The notes below the pieces were generated by a model. It was given only the letters and a program-made list of their open reading frames with translations, did no database searches and was not told the DNA's origin. From assembly GCA_016191785.1 (NCBI GenBank), contig JACPVJ010000188.1, positions 25,293 through 89,292 on the forward strand: DNA of 64,000 nucleotides, in the 5' to 3' direction. This stretch comes from Myxococcales bacterium (GTDB taxonomy: Bacteria; Myxococcota_A; Polyangia; Polyangiales; Polyangiaceae). A program made the position numbers and the translations under genes. Of the stretch, positions 52,872 to 61,335 are shown piece after piece (positions within the stretch are counted from its first letter, which is position 1; each line of letters opens with the position of its first letter).

Positions 52872-55730
52872 ATGACTCACCGAGCACGACCCATTTGGCT
52901 GGCGGGAGCGTTGTTCCTGGCCGGATGCGCCATCGAAGGCGGAGCCCCCGAAGAGAAGCCGGCGGGCCCGACCGGTCCGAGCAGCACCGACCCGGGGTTT
53001 CCCCCGATCGACGGTGACGACAAGTACTTCAAGCCCGGACCACCGCTCGCGACCAGCGACGAAGCCGAGCTCGACAAACGATTCGTCTACCACCAGCAGG
53101 TGATCGACGCGCACGGCTACAGCTATTCGATCAAAAAGAGCGATCCGACTCATCTCGAGATGCCCAGCCTCGCGGGCTTCGTGCAGCCGGCCGACGTCGG
53201 CAACGAGAAGCCCAAGGCCCCAGTGGCCTACGACGTGACCCTCCCCGAGAGCTGGGACTGGAGAAAGCACGGCGCCGGGATCCCACCGATTCGACAGCAG
53301 GGCAGCTGCGGCAGTTGCTGGGCCTTCGGCACCGTGGGGGTGGTCGAGGCGGCGGTGGCCGTGGCCGACAAGCAGCTGGTCGACCTGAGTGAGCAGCTGG
53401 TGCTCGACTGCAGCGGCAAGGGCACCTGCGGCGGCGGGTACTGGGCCTACAGCATCTTCGCGAACAAGGGCGGCGCCTGGGAGAAGGACTACCCCTACAA
53501 GGCCTACGACCAGTCGTGCAAAGCCCCGGCGGAGCGCCCCTACAAGATCGAGAGCTTCCACAGCATCCAGACCGGCGACATCGACGCGATGAAGGCGGCC
53601 ATCCTGCAGTTCGGATCGGTCGGCGTGACGATGGCGGTTTGTGGGTCGATCCCCGGCTACGGCGGCGGCGTGTACGATTCGAACGAGTGCAACTACACCG
53701 CCACCAACCACATCGTGACGCTGGTGGGGTGGGACGACACCGTGCCGCACAAGAGCGGCAAGGGCGTCTGGATTCTGCGCAACAGCTGGGGCACCTCATG
53801 GGGTGACGCGGGCTACGGGCAGTTCGCCTACGGCAAGGCGCAGCTGGAAGAGAACCCGACCTACGTCGTCTACAAGCCCGAGGACCCGACCGACACCGAC
53901 GGCGACGGCATCACCGATCTGCACGACAACTGCAAGGACAAGGTCAACTCGGACCAGAAGGACGCCGACCAAGACGGGAAGGGCGATGCGTGCGACGACA
54001 GCTTCGACCCCTTCGAGAAGAAGGTGTCGCTCACCGACGACGACAGCCACAAGCTCGCCCTCGGCTTCGCCTTCCCGTTCTACGGAAAGAGCTACCCCGA
54101 GGTGTATCTGAACGCCGACGGGAACTTGACGTTCGGAGCCGGTGACGAGGCCACCGCCCCCCGCGACAAGGCTCGCTTCCTGACCGGCGCGCCGCGCATC
54201 GCGGCGCTGTACGCCGACCTGAATCCATCCGCGGGCGGCGCCGTCAGCTGGGGCAAGAAGGACGTGGACTCACTGTTCGTGCGGTTCGAGAACGTGAAGC
54301 GCTACGGCAACGACGGAACCGGAACCGTGACCGTGACCTTGCACGTGTCGGGCTCGATCACGCTGGCCTACGGCGCCGTCAGCGGTCCGTCGTGGGTCGT
54401 GGGCGTGTCCCGGGGCGGCAGTGGAAACACCGCCGGCGAGTCGACGCTGGCGGCGGGCACGCTGCCCTACGGCAGCACCAACGCGCTCTTCCAGGTGTTC
54501 GCCGGCGGCGCGTTCGGCCTCCAGAACCAGAGCCTGGTCCTCACGCCGGGGACCGGCCCGACGCCGCCGCCCCCGCCGAACGAGACGGTGGTGCAGCTCG
54601 GCGACGACGCGACCGCGGCGATCCCCATCGGGTTCTCGTTCCCCTTCTACGGCAAGAGCTACACCACGGTGTACGCGAACTCCGACGGCAACCTCAGCTT
54701 CGGCAGCGGTGACGCCGCCAGCGAAAATCGCGACAAGAATCGCTTCTTGACCGGCGTGCCGCGGATCGCGGCGCTGTATCGCGACCTCGACCCGTCGGCA
54801 GGGGGGACGGTCACGTACCAGTCCAAGAGCGACAAGCTCACGATCCGGTACCAGGGCGTGCGGCACTTCGGCACCAACCTCCAGAGCTCGGTCACGATCG
54901 TGCTTCACGCCGACGGGCTGATCGAGCTCGCCTACGGTCAGGTCGCGCAGGACTCGTTCATCGTCGGTGTGTCCAAGGGCGGCAGCGGCAACACCGGAGC
55001 GGAGCAGGCGCTGGCCACCCTCGGGCAGCCCATCGGGTACGGCGGAACCAAGACCATCTTCCAGGTGTTCGGCCAGGGAGCGTCGTTCGACCTCGGAAGC
55101 AAGACCATCGCCTTCAGCACCAAGGACGACGTGGGGCCCACGCCGCCGCCGCCGCCGCCGACCCCGACCGAGACCTTCCTGTCCCTCGGCGACGACTCTA
55201 CCGCGGAGATCCCCCTGGGTTTCAGCTTCCCGTACTTCGGGCAGAGCTACACCACCGCCTGGGTCAACGCCGACGGCAACATCACCCTGGGCAAGGGCGA
55301 CGGGGTGACCGCCGACCGCGACGTGCTGCACTTCCTGATTGGGCCGCCGCGGATCGCGCTCCTCTATGCCGACCTCGACCCCTCGCTCGGGGGCACGGTG
55401 AGCTACCGTCACGACGACCCGCAGAGCACGACCATCCGCTTCGTCGGCGTGCCGATCTGGGGGAACGGCGGGACCGCCACCGCGTCCGCGAAGCTCTCGT
55501 CTTCCGGGGCCGTCACCCTGAGCTACGACAGCCTCTCCGTGGGCAGCGCCATCATCGGCGTGTCGAAGGGCAAGACCGGAAACGGCAACAACAACAGCAG
55601 CGTCAAGCTGAGCGTGAGCGGTCTGATGCAGAGCTCGTGGAGCATGAATGCGTCGGGCTCGGTCCACACCCAGTACCAGAGCAGCGACCCGTTCAAGCTC
55701 GCGGGCAAGACCGTGACGTTCTCGCCCTGA
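52872..55730 (+). CDS. Papain-family lipoprotein with TSP3 repeat and three tandem NIDO-like domains
   Basis: 952 residues. A lipobox (LFLAGC, Cys at residue 19) gives an anchored N-terminus. The peptidase domain (about 125-330) has the complete papain set: oxyanion Gln and Cys149 in QQGSCGSCWAF, His280 in NHIVTLVGWDD, and Asn304 in LRNSWGTSWGDAGYGQF. A Ca-binding thrombospondin type 3-like stretch (TDTDGDGITDLHDNCKDKV) sits at about 337-375. Three repeats of roughly 190 residues follow at about 385, 573 and 769, each opening with L(G/T)DD, then GFxFPFYGKSY and DGNLxFG, with the motif FLTGxPRIAALYxDLxPS. They are joined by Pro-rich linkers. Likely a surface or secreted peptidase with binding arms. 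Confidence 0.95.
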   Translation: MTHRARPIWLAGALFLAGCAIEGGAPEEKPAGPTGPSSTDPGFPPIDGDDKYFKPGPPLATSDEAELDKRFVYHQQVIDAHGYSYSIKKSDPTHLEMPSLAGFVQPADVGNEKPKAPVAYDVTLPESWDWRKHGAGIPPIRQQGSCGSCWAFGTVGVVEAAVAVADKQLVDLSEQLVLDCSGKGTCGGGYWAYSIFANKGGAWEKDYPYKAYDQSCKAPAERPYKIESFHSIQTGDIDAMKAAILQFGSVGVTMAVCGSIPGYGGGVYDSNECNYTATNHIVTLVGWDDTVPHKSGKGVWILRNSWGTSWGDAGYGQFAYGKAQLEENPTYVVYKPEDPTDTDGDGITDLHDNCKDKVNSDQKDADQDGKGDACDDSFDPFEKKVSLTDDDSHKLALGFAFPFYGKSYPEVYLNADGNLTFGAGDEATAPRDKARFLTGAPRIAALYADLNPSAGGAVSWGKKDVDSLFVRFENVKRYGNDGTGTVTVTLHVSGSITLAYGAVSGPSWVVGVSRGGSGNTAGESTLAAGTLPYGSTNALFQVFAGGAFGLQNQSLVLTPGTGPTPPPPPNETVVQLGDDATAAIPIGFSFPFYGKSYTTVYANSDGNLSFGSGDAASENRDKNRFLTGVPRIAALYRDLDPSAGGTVTYQSKSDKLTIRYQGVRHFGTNLQSSVTIVLHADGLIELAYGQVAQDSFIVGVSKGGSGNTGAEQALATLGQPIGYGGTKTIFQVFGQGASFDLGSKTIAFSTKDDVGPTPPPPPPTPTETFLSLGDDSTAEIPLGFSFPYFGQSYTTAWVNADGNITLGKGDGVTADRDVLHFLIGPPRIALLYADLDPSLGGTVSYRHDDPQSTTIRFVGVPIWGNGGTATASAKLSSSGAVTLSYDSLSVGSAIIGVSKGKTGNGNNNSSVKLSVSGLMQSSWSMNASGSVHTQYQSSDPFKLAGKTVTFSP

Positions 55731-55750
55731 GGTGCTACGAGCGGGGCGCC

Positions 55751-56014
55751 GTGTCGGTCGCCCCGCTCCTCGATGCCAGCTTGACCTCCCGCAGCGTGCG
55801 GGTGCGCGCGAAGGACGTGGTGTTCGTCAAAGGGCTGCTCGAAGCCAGCGAGGGTCTGGCTTCGTTGTTCGCCGAACGGGGGGGTGACTTGGTGATTGCT
55901 GCACACCCGAGCCGTGAGCGTGAGCTCGACGAGTTGCTCGGAGATCTGGCGCGCGAAATCGGTGCGATCATCGAACCTCGATCGGACAACACGTCGGACT
56001 CGCTGAACGTTTGA
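55751..56014 (+). CDS. DUF4911 family small protein
   Basis: About 87 residues from the GTG at 55751, 20 bases after the papain gene. The core RVRAKDVVFVKGLLEASEGLASLFAE followed by the RERELDELLGDLAREIG helix matches the DUF4911 family of deltaproteobacterial-type genomes. The N-terminal part (VAPLLDASLTSRSV) fits the first strand. No function is known. It is short and easily missed, but the coding bias is consistent. Confidence 0.75.
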   Translation: MSVAPLLDASLTSRSVRVRAKDVVFVKGLLEASEGLASLFAERGGDLVIAAHPSRERELDELLGDLAREIGAIIEPRSDNTSDSLNV

Positions 56015-56069
56015 CGTTCGTCCGAACACGGTTGCGAGCCGTCATTCGATCCTCTAGGGTCGGCCGGTA

Positions 56070-56783
56070 ATGTCCGAAGTGCCGCCACGGCGGAAAGCGC
56101 CACCACCGTCGCCTGCGCCGGTCGGCGAGTCGGCGCTGCCCAGCGCCGTCGCGGCGGGGGTGGATCCGCGAGTCATCGCGGCGTGGTGCGAGTGGCTGGA
56201 CGCGCTGGCCACCGACGCCGAGGCGGCGCTGGCGGCGGCGATGGCGTACAAGGCCCTCGACGCGAGCGCGCGGGACCTGTGGCTCAGCGCGCTGGAGCAC
56301 GACGCCGAGCGGGTGAACGTGCCGCGGGTCGCGCTCTATGCGCCCCTGCTCGCCGTCGAGGCGGAGCCGAGCCGGCGCGCCCGCATCACCGCGGCCATCG
56401 GCTCGCTCGACGGCCAGGTCACCCCCGGCGCGACCTTGCGCGCGCTCTCGGGCGTCGCCCGCGACGGCAGTCGAATCGCCACCATCGTGTCGCCGCTCTA
56501 CCTCGAGTTCGTCCAGGTTCTGGCCTGCGGCTATCGTCTCGGCGAGGGGTTCGAGTGGGTCCGGCACGACCCCATCGTCCAGGCCGACGCGGCCCCGCGG
56601 CCCGGGGACGAGCTGTTCGGGGTCGGCCTCGAGGCCACGGCGCTCTCTCCGTTGGTCGACGAGCTGGCCCTGGTGGTCCTGGCTCACCGCCGCGGCGGGC
56701 GCGAGTACCCGGAGGCCCTCTTGATGTTCGCCGATCTGTTCGACCCGGAATACAGCGCCGGGCCGGCGGCGTCTTCCCCCTGA
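56070..56783 (+). CDS. Helical protein of unknown function
   Basis: 237 residues. A Pro-rich start (PPRRKAPPPSPAP) is followed by mostly helical sequence with Ala-rich segments (AEAALAAAMAYKALD, LDGQVTPGATLRALSGVA). The C-terminal half has a possible small domain (LYLEFVQVLACGYRLGEGFEW). No signal peptide or motifs are evident. It ends in TGATG, overlapping the next gene by one base, so the two are coupled. Confidence 0.82.
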   Translation: MSEVPPRRKAPPPSPAPVGESALPSAVAAGVDPRVIAAWCEWLDALATDAEAALAAAMAYKALDASARDLWLSALEHDAERVNVPRVALYAPLLAVEAEPSRRARITAAIGSLDGQVTPGATLRALSGVARDGSRIATIVSPLYLEFVQVLACGYRLGEGFEWVRHDPIVQADAAPRPGDELFGVGLEATALSPLVDELALVVLAHRRGGREYPEALLMFADLFDPEYSAGPAASSP

Positions 56784-57313
56784 TGGCGCGGATCTCCGGG
56801 CTTTTCGTCGGGCTCTTGCTGTTCGCCTGCCAGCCGACGCCCTCGCCCCTCGTGAGCCCCGACCCGGCGGCGGGCGCCGTCGTCGAGTTCGCCTACGGCA
56901 CGACCGACGGCGGCGAGCTGTCGAGCGCCACCACCCGGGGTCGGGCCACGGCCATCTTGTTCGTCACGACCTACGACGTCGTCTCGCAGCTCGTCGCACA
57001 GCGGCTCGAGAGCGTGCTCCGCACCCACGTGCCGCGCGCGAACGGCGGCGCGGTCGTGCTCGAGGCTCCGAAGTACGTCGACCTGGCCGTGGCCTACCGC
57101 TCCACCCTCTCGCTCTCGTACCCGGTGGCGATGGCGGACGCGAACACGCTCTCGGGCGGAGGGCCCTTCGGGGTCGTCGGCCAGGTGCCGACCCTGGTGG
57201 TGCTCGACCGTTCGGGGCGCGAGGTCTGGCGCAAGACCGGCGTGGCCGAAACGCGCGAGATCGAGCGGGCGCTTGCGCTCGGCTCGCGTCGCGGTTCTGC
57301 TTCGCCACCGTGA
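56783..57313 (+). CDS. Thioredoxin/TlpA-like lipoprotein lacking CxxC
   Basis: 176 residues from the ATG at 56783. A lipobox (GLLLFAC) gives an anchored protein. The mature part resembles the TlpA/redoxin fold (ATAILFVTTYDVVSQLVAQ, GGPFGVVGQVPTLVVLDRSGREV), but the place where CxxC should be has YDVVSQ. It is therefore not a disulfide reductase and may be a structural or binding member. It overlaps both neighbours: TGATG with the previous gene and GTGA with the E2-like gene. Confidence 0.88.
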   Translation: MARISGLFVGLLLFACQPTPSPLVSPDPAAGAVVEFAYGTTDGGELSSATTRGRATAILFVTTYDVVSQLVAQRLESVLRTHVPRANGGAVVLEAPKYVDLAVAYRSTLSLSYPVAMADANTLSGGGPFGVVGQVPTLVVLDRSGREVWRKTGVAETREIERALALGSRRGSASPP

Positions 57314-58116
57314 GCTTCCGCCGACTCGAGAACGTGCCCGCGTGGCGCACCATGGCCGTCCACGCCTGGGACCCGCCCCGTGACCCCACCGTCTACGGCG
57401 TCATCGACGTGGACGCGACCAACGCCCTGGCCTTCGTCGAGAAGATCCGCGGGCAGACCGGCGCCAAGGTCACGCTCACCCATCTGGTGGGCAAGGCCGC
57501 GGCCAGCGCCATCGCCGCGCGCCCCGAGGTCAACGCCATCATCCGGCGCGGTCGCATCTACGTCCGCGACACCGTGGACATCTTTTTCCAGGTGGCCTTC
57601 GAAGGGGGCGAGAACCTCGCGGGCGCGAAGGTGAGCCAGGTCGATCGGAAGACGGTGATCGAAGTGGCCTCCGAGCTGGCGGAGCGCGCGGAGCGCATCC
57701 GGGTCAAGAAGGATCACCCGACGCAAGAGACGGCCCGCCGGATGGCGCAGCTTCCACCGGCCCTGGTGCGCTTCGCGATGCAGCTCGGGGAGCGTCTGAC
57801 CTACGACTACGACCTGAACCTGTCGAGGCTGGGGGTGCCCTACGACGCCTTCGGCTCGGCGATGGTCACTTCCGTGGCCGGCTTCGGGCTCACGGTCGGG
57901 CAGGCGCCGCTCTTCCCCCCGTCGCGCACCCCGATTTGCCTGACGGTAGGGGCGGTTCGGGACGCCCCGACGGCGGTCGACGGGCGGGTCGAGGTGCGCC
58001 CCGTGCTGAGCATCGGGGCATCGTTTGACCACCGGGTCGCGGACGGGTATCAGGCCGGCCGCATGGCGAAGCGCTTCAAGGAAGTGCTCGAGAACCCGGA
58101 GAAAGAACTGTCGTGA
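57310..58116 (+). CDS. Stand-alone 2-oxoacid dehydrogenase acyltransferase (E2) catalytic domain
   Basis: 268 residues from a GTG overlapping the previous stop (GTGA). It matches only the catalytic domain of E2 enzymes: VYGVIDVDATNALAFVEKI, TLTHLVGKAAASAIAARPEVN, VDIFFQVAFEGGENL, and the active-site His and Asp in FDHRVADGYQAG. The lipoyl and peripheral-subunit domains are missing, so it cannot use the normal swinging-arm chemistry. It may acylate another carrier or be a binding protein. It overlaps argG by four bases. Confidence 0.91.
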   Translation: MSFRRLENVPAWRTMAVHAWDPPRDPTVYGVIDVDATNALAFVEKIRGQTGAKVTLTHLVGKAAASAIAARPEVNAIIRRGRIYVRDTVDIFFQVAFEGGENLAGAKVSQVDRKTVIEVASELAERAERIRVKKDHPTQETARRMAQLPPALVRFAMQLGERLTYDYDLNLSRLGVPYDAFGSAMVTSVAGFGLTVGQAPLFPPSRTPICLTVGAVRDAPTAVDGRVEVRPVLSIGASFDHRVADGYQAGRMAKRFKEVLENPEKELS

Positions 58117-59321
58117 AACCCATCAAGAAGGTCGTGCTCGCGTACTCGGGGGGTCTGGATACGAGCGTCATCCTGCGCTGGCTCATCGAAACGTACAAGT
58201 GCGAGGTCGTCGCTTGGTGCGCCGACGTGGGTCAAGCGGAAGAGCTCTCGGGCCTCGACAAGAAGGCCAAGGACACCGGCGCCGTGCAGTACGTGCAGAT
58301 GGACCTGCGCGAGTCGTTCGTGAAGGACTTCGTGTTTCCGGCGCTGCGCGCCAACGCCATCTACGAGGGCGAGTACCTGCTCGGAACGTCGCTCGCGCGG
58401 CCGTGCATCATCGAGGGCATGATGAAGACCGTGAAAGAGACTGGCGCCGACGCCATCTCGCACGGCGCCACGGGCAAGGGCAACGACCAGGTTCGGTTCG
58501 AGCTCGGTGCGATGTTCTTCGACCCCGAGGTGAGGGTGATCGCGCCCTGGCGCGAGTGGTCGATCAAGAGCCGCACCGACTGCATCGAGTACGCCAAGAA
58601 GCACGGGATCCCGATCACCGCCAGCGCCGAGAAGCCGTACTCGATGGATCGCAACCTGCTCCACCTCTCGTTCGAGGGCGGCGTGCTCGAAGATCCGTGG
58701 AACGAGCCGCCCAAGGACATGTTCATCCTGACGCAGGATCCGACGGATGCGCCGAACGAGCCCGAGTACCTGGAGATCGGCTTCGAGAAGGGCAACCCGG
58801 TCAGCATCAATGGGCAGAGCTACGGCCCCGCCATGCTCCTTTCGCGGATGAACGAGATCGCCGGTCGGCACGGCGTCGGGCGGGTCGACCTCTGCGAGAG
58901 CCGCTACGTGGGCATGAAGAGCCGTGGCGTGTACGAGACGCCCGGCGGCACCGTACTCTTCCGTGCGCACCGGGCCATGGAGTCCATCACGCTCGACCGC
59001 GAGCAGATCCGGCTGCGGGACGCCCTCATCCCCGAGTACTCGACCCTGGTCTATCGCGGGTTCTGGTTCGCCCCAGAGCGCGTCATGCTGCAGGGCATGT
59101 TCGACTCGATCCAAGAGGTCGTCACGGGCACGGTTCGCCTCAAGCTCTACAAGGGCAACGTGACGATCGTCGGCCGCAAGAGCCCCTACACGCTGTACCG
59201 CGAGGACTTCGTGACATTCGAGCGAGACGAGGTCTACGACCAGCGGGACGCGACCGGTTTCATTCGCCTCACCGGCCTGCGCTTGCGCCTCGATGCGCTG
59301 CGGGACCGCGCCAAGCCGTAG
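58113..59321 (+). CDS. argG: Argininosuccinate synthase
   Basis: 402 residues, normal length, from a GTG in a GTGA overlap with the previous gene. It joins citrulline and aspartate using ATP, the penultimate step of arginine synthesis. The PP-loop is clear (LAYSGGLDTSVILRWL), followed by KGNDQVRFELGAMFF, WREWSIKSRTDCIEYAKKHGIPI and the C-terminal IQEVVTGTVRLKLYKGN. No argH or argF is in the window. Translational coupling to an E2-like gene is unusual. Confidence 0.98.
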   Translation: MKPIKKVVLAYSGGLDTSVILRWLIETYKCEVVAWCADVGQAEELSGLDKKAKDTGAVQYVQMDLRESFVKDFVFPALRANAIYEGEYLLGTSLARPCIIEGMMKTVKETGADAISHGATGKGNDQVRFELGAMFFDPEVRVIAPWREWSIKSRTDCIEYAKKHGIPITASAEKPYSMDRNLLHLSFEGGVLEDPWNEPPKDMFILTQDPTDAPNEPEYLEIGFEKGNPVSINGQSYGPAMLLSRMNEIAGRHGVGRVDLCESRYVGMKSRGVYETPGGTVLFRAHRAMESITLDREQIRLRDALIPEYSTLVYRGFWFAPERVMLQGMFDSIQEVVTGTVRLKLYKGNVTIVGRKSPYTLYREDFVTFERDEVYDQRDATGFIRLTGLRLRLDALRDRAKP

Positions 59322-59330
59322 CCCCGGCGG

Positions 59331-60179
59331 TCACACGCGGCAGCACCGCGCGCCCAGGCTGTAGTCGTAGTAGTCGGCCGAGTGGATCTCGACGCGCGCG
59401 TCGCACCCCCAGCGGGTGTCGCGCGCGTAGAACCCGCCGACGAACGTGCCCGCGGGGTCGTCGATCCACTCGTCCAGGTTGCCTTCCATGTCCCACACCG
59501 CGTCCCCCTCCCAGGGGCTGGCGCACCCGAGCAGTGTTCCCGTGGGGCGCAAGAGGGCGCGACCCGCGTGCTCGACCAAGTTGAGGCGAGGGTCCCGCCC
59601 GTCCAGTCTCTGCTTGCCGTGCAGCACCACCGCCGGATGGAGCGGCGCCGCCAGGTTGCAGCGAGCCGGGTCGAAGGTCTCCCCGTAGGGGTGGCGGGTC
59701 GCGTGCTGCGATCGGCACGCCATCAGCCATTGCCGCTTCTGGCACAGCTTCTTGCCGGCGTTTTCGCAGGCGAGCCGGGCCGACTCCAGGTCCAGGTACG
59801 CGCTCGGCACGCGTCCGGCCTCGCTCCGGGCCGTCGGCACCACGCCCGGCTCGAGCTGCCACGCTGGAAGCTCGGGCAAGGGCACGGCGCGCGCCGCCAA
59901 GGGTCCGCTGTCTCGTGCGAGCCGCTCCCATTGCCGGCGATCGCGCGCTGCCAGCGCCGGGCTGGGGTGGTAGTAAGGAGACATCCGGCGGCCGCTCGTG
60001 CGGTCGACCAGCGACGTCTCGAAGCGATCGATGCAAAACTGCCCACCGATGTCGACCATGTCCGGGCCGCAGCGGCTCGACGTGCGCGCCGGGCCGCTCG
60101 GCTGCGCCCCGGAGGGCGCGAGCGCAAACCCCGAGGCGAGCGCTGCTGCGAGCGAGCCGGCGAGCAGCCGTCCGAGCAT
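59331..60179 (-). CDS. SUMF1/formylglycine-generating-enzyme-like secreted protein
   Basis: About 282 residues from the ATG at 60179. A signal peptide (LLAGSLAAALASGFAL) precedes the SUMF1 domain: DMVDIGGQFCIDRFETSL, SARLACENAGKKLCQKRQWLMAC, WDMEGNLDEWID. The C-terminus ends in LGARCCRV. The Cys pair there is where the oxidase Cys of true formylglycine-generating enzymes lies, but many family members are not oxidases. It is probably periplasmic or external. The start after the signal is 40 bases from the divergent methyltransferase gene. Confidence 0.9.
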   Translation of the reverse strand: MLGRLLAGSLAAALASGFALAPSGAQPSGPARTSSRCGPDMVDIGGQFCIDRFETSLVDRTSGRRMSPYYHPSPALAARDRRQWERLARDSGPLAARAVPLPELPAWQLEPGVVPTARSEAGRVPSAYLDLESARLACENAGKKLCQKRQWLMACRSQHATRHPYGETFDPARCNLAAPLHPAVVLHGKQRLDGRDPRLNLVEHAGRALLRPTGTLLGCASPWEGDAVWDMEGNLDEWIDDPAGTFVGGFYARDTRWGCDARVEIHSADYYDYSLGARCCRV

Positions 60180-60219
60180 CGGGGCAGGATAGGGGTTCTC
60201 TCCCCGTGTTGAAAGTCCG

Positions 60220-61326
60220 ATGAAGTTCTTCGTCACCACCCCCATGGGCACCGAGGGCGTGCTCGCCGACGAGCTCTCCGACCTCCGAATCGGCCGCACT
60301 CGCGCCGTCGTCGGGGGCGTCGAGCTGTCTGGGCGTTGGGAAGACGCTTATCGAGTCTGTCTCGAGAGTCGCATTGCGCTGCGCGTGCTCTTGCCTCTGG
60401 CCGACGCACCGTGTCGCAGCGAGCGCGACCTGTACGACGCGGCGCGGGAGGTGGGCTGGGAGAGCCATGTCTCGCCCGAGACCACGTTGGCGGTGAGCGC
60501 GGTGGGCGTGGCACCCGGCCTCGACAACACCATGTTCGTCGCCCAGCGCACGAAAGACGCGATCGTGGATCGGTTGCGCGCGCTCACCGGGGCTCGCCCC
60601 AGTGTGGATCGCAGGGATCCGGACGTGAGCGTGTTCGTGCGCCTCGCGCGCGGCCGCGTGACGCTGGCGCTCGATCTGGCCGGGGAGTCCCTGCATCGCC
60701 GGGGCTACCGCGAGCCCGGGGCGCCCGCGCCGCTGAAAGAGAACCTGGCCGCTGCCCTCTTGCGCCTGGCCGACTGGGATCGAGAGAGCCCCCTCTCCGA
60801 TCCGATGTGCGGGTCGGGCACTCTACCCATCGAAGCGGATCTCTGGGCGCGAGGCGTGGCGCCGGGTCTGTCGCGCGAGCGCTTCGGCTTCGAGCGTTGG
60901 GCGAGCTTCGAGCCCAGCCTCGCGAAGCGCCTGGCGGTGCTCCGGAGTCGCGCTCGCGAGCGCGCTCGAGAGGCCGGCCCCCCGGTCTCGGGTTTCGATC
61001 GCGACTCGCGCGCGATCGAGCAGGCGCGGCAGGGCGCGCGGCGCGCGGGCGCGCACGCCAAGTTCGAGCGCGCCGAGCTCGATGCCTTCGAAGGGAGCTC
61101 GCCGCCGGGCCTCGTGATCACCAACCCGCCCTACGGTGAGCGGCTCGCCGGCGGCCGCGCGCTCTACGACGCGCTGAGCGATGCCTTCGATCGACTCGCA
61201 CCCGGGCATCGGGTCGCGGTCCTGCTCGGCCCCGACGTGCCCTACAGCCCCCCTCGGGTCGCCGAGCGTCATCGGCTCAAGAACGGAGATCTCTCGGTGA
61301 CGCTCGCGGTGTGGGACGTGGGCTGA
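60220..61326 (+). CDS. THUMP-domain RNA methyltransferase (RlmL N-terminal-like)
   Basis: 368 residues. The N-terminal THUMP region (DALFVTTPMG-type opening FFVTTPMGTEGVLADEL, then TLAVSAVGVAPGLDN) is followed by the SAM-dependent methyltransferase domain with DPMCGSGTLPIEAD and the catalytic NPPYGERLAGG. It matches the N-terminal part of RlmKL, which makes m2G2445 in 23S rRNA, but lacks the RlmK half. It could modify rRNA or tRNA guanosine. Confidence 0.93.
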   Translation: MKFFVTTPMGTEGVLADELSDLRIGRTRAVVGGVELSGRWEDAYRVCLESRIALRVLLPLADAPCRSERDLYDAAREVGWESHVSPETTLAVSAVGVAPGLDNTMFVAQRTKDAIVDRLRALTGARPSVDRRDPDVSVFVRLARGRVTLALDLAGESLHRRGYREPGAPAPLKENLAAALLRLADWDRESPLSDPMCGSGTLPIEADLWARGVAPGLSRERFGFERWASFEPSLAKRLAVLRSRARERAREAGPPVSGFDRDSRAIEQARQGARRAGAHAKFERAELDAFEGSSPPGLVITNPPYGERLAGGRALYDALSDAFDRLAPGHRVAVLLGPDVPYSPPRVAERHRLKNGDLSVTLAVWDVG

Positions 61327-61335
61327 GCCGACGAA

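Noticed and set aside
56016..56027. Palindrome GTTCG-TC-CGAAC as a LexA-type operator
   Set aside because: The orientation of the half sites is opposite to the Gram-positive-type LexA box and the short arms could occur by chance.
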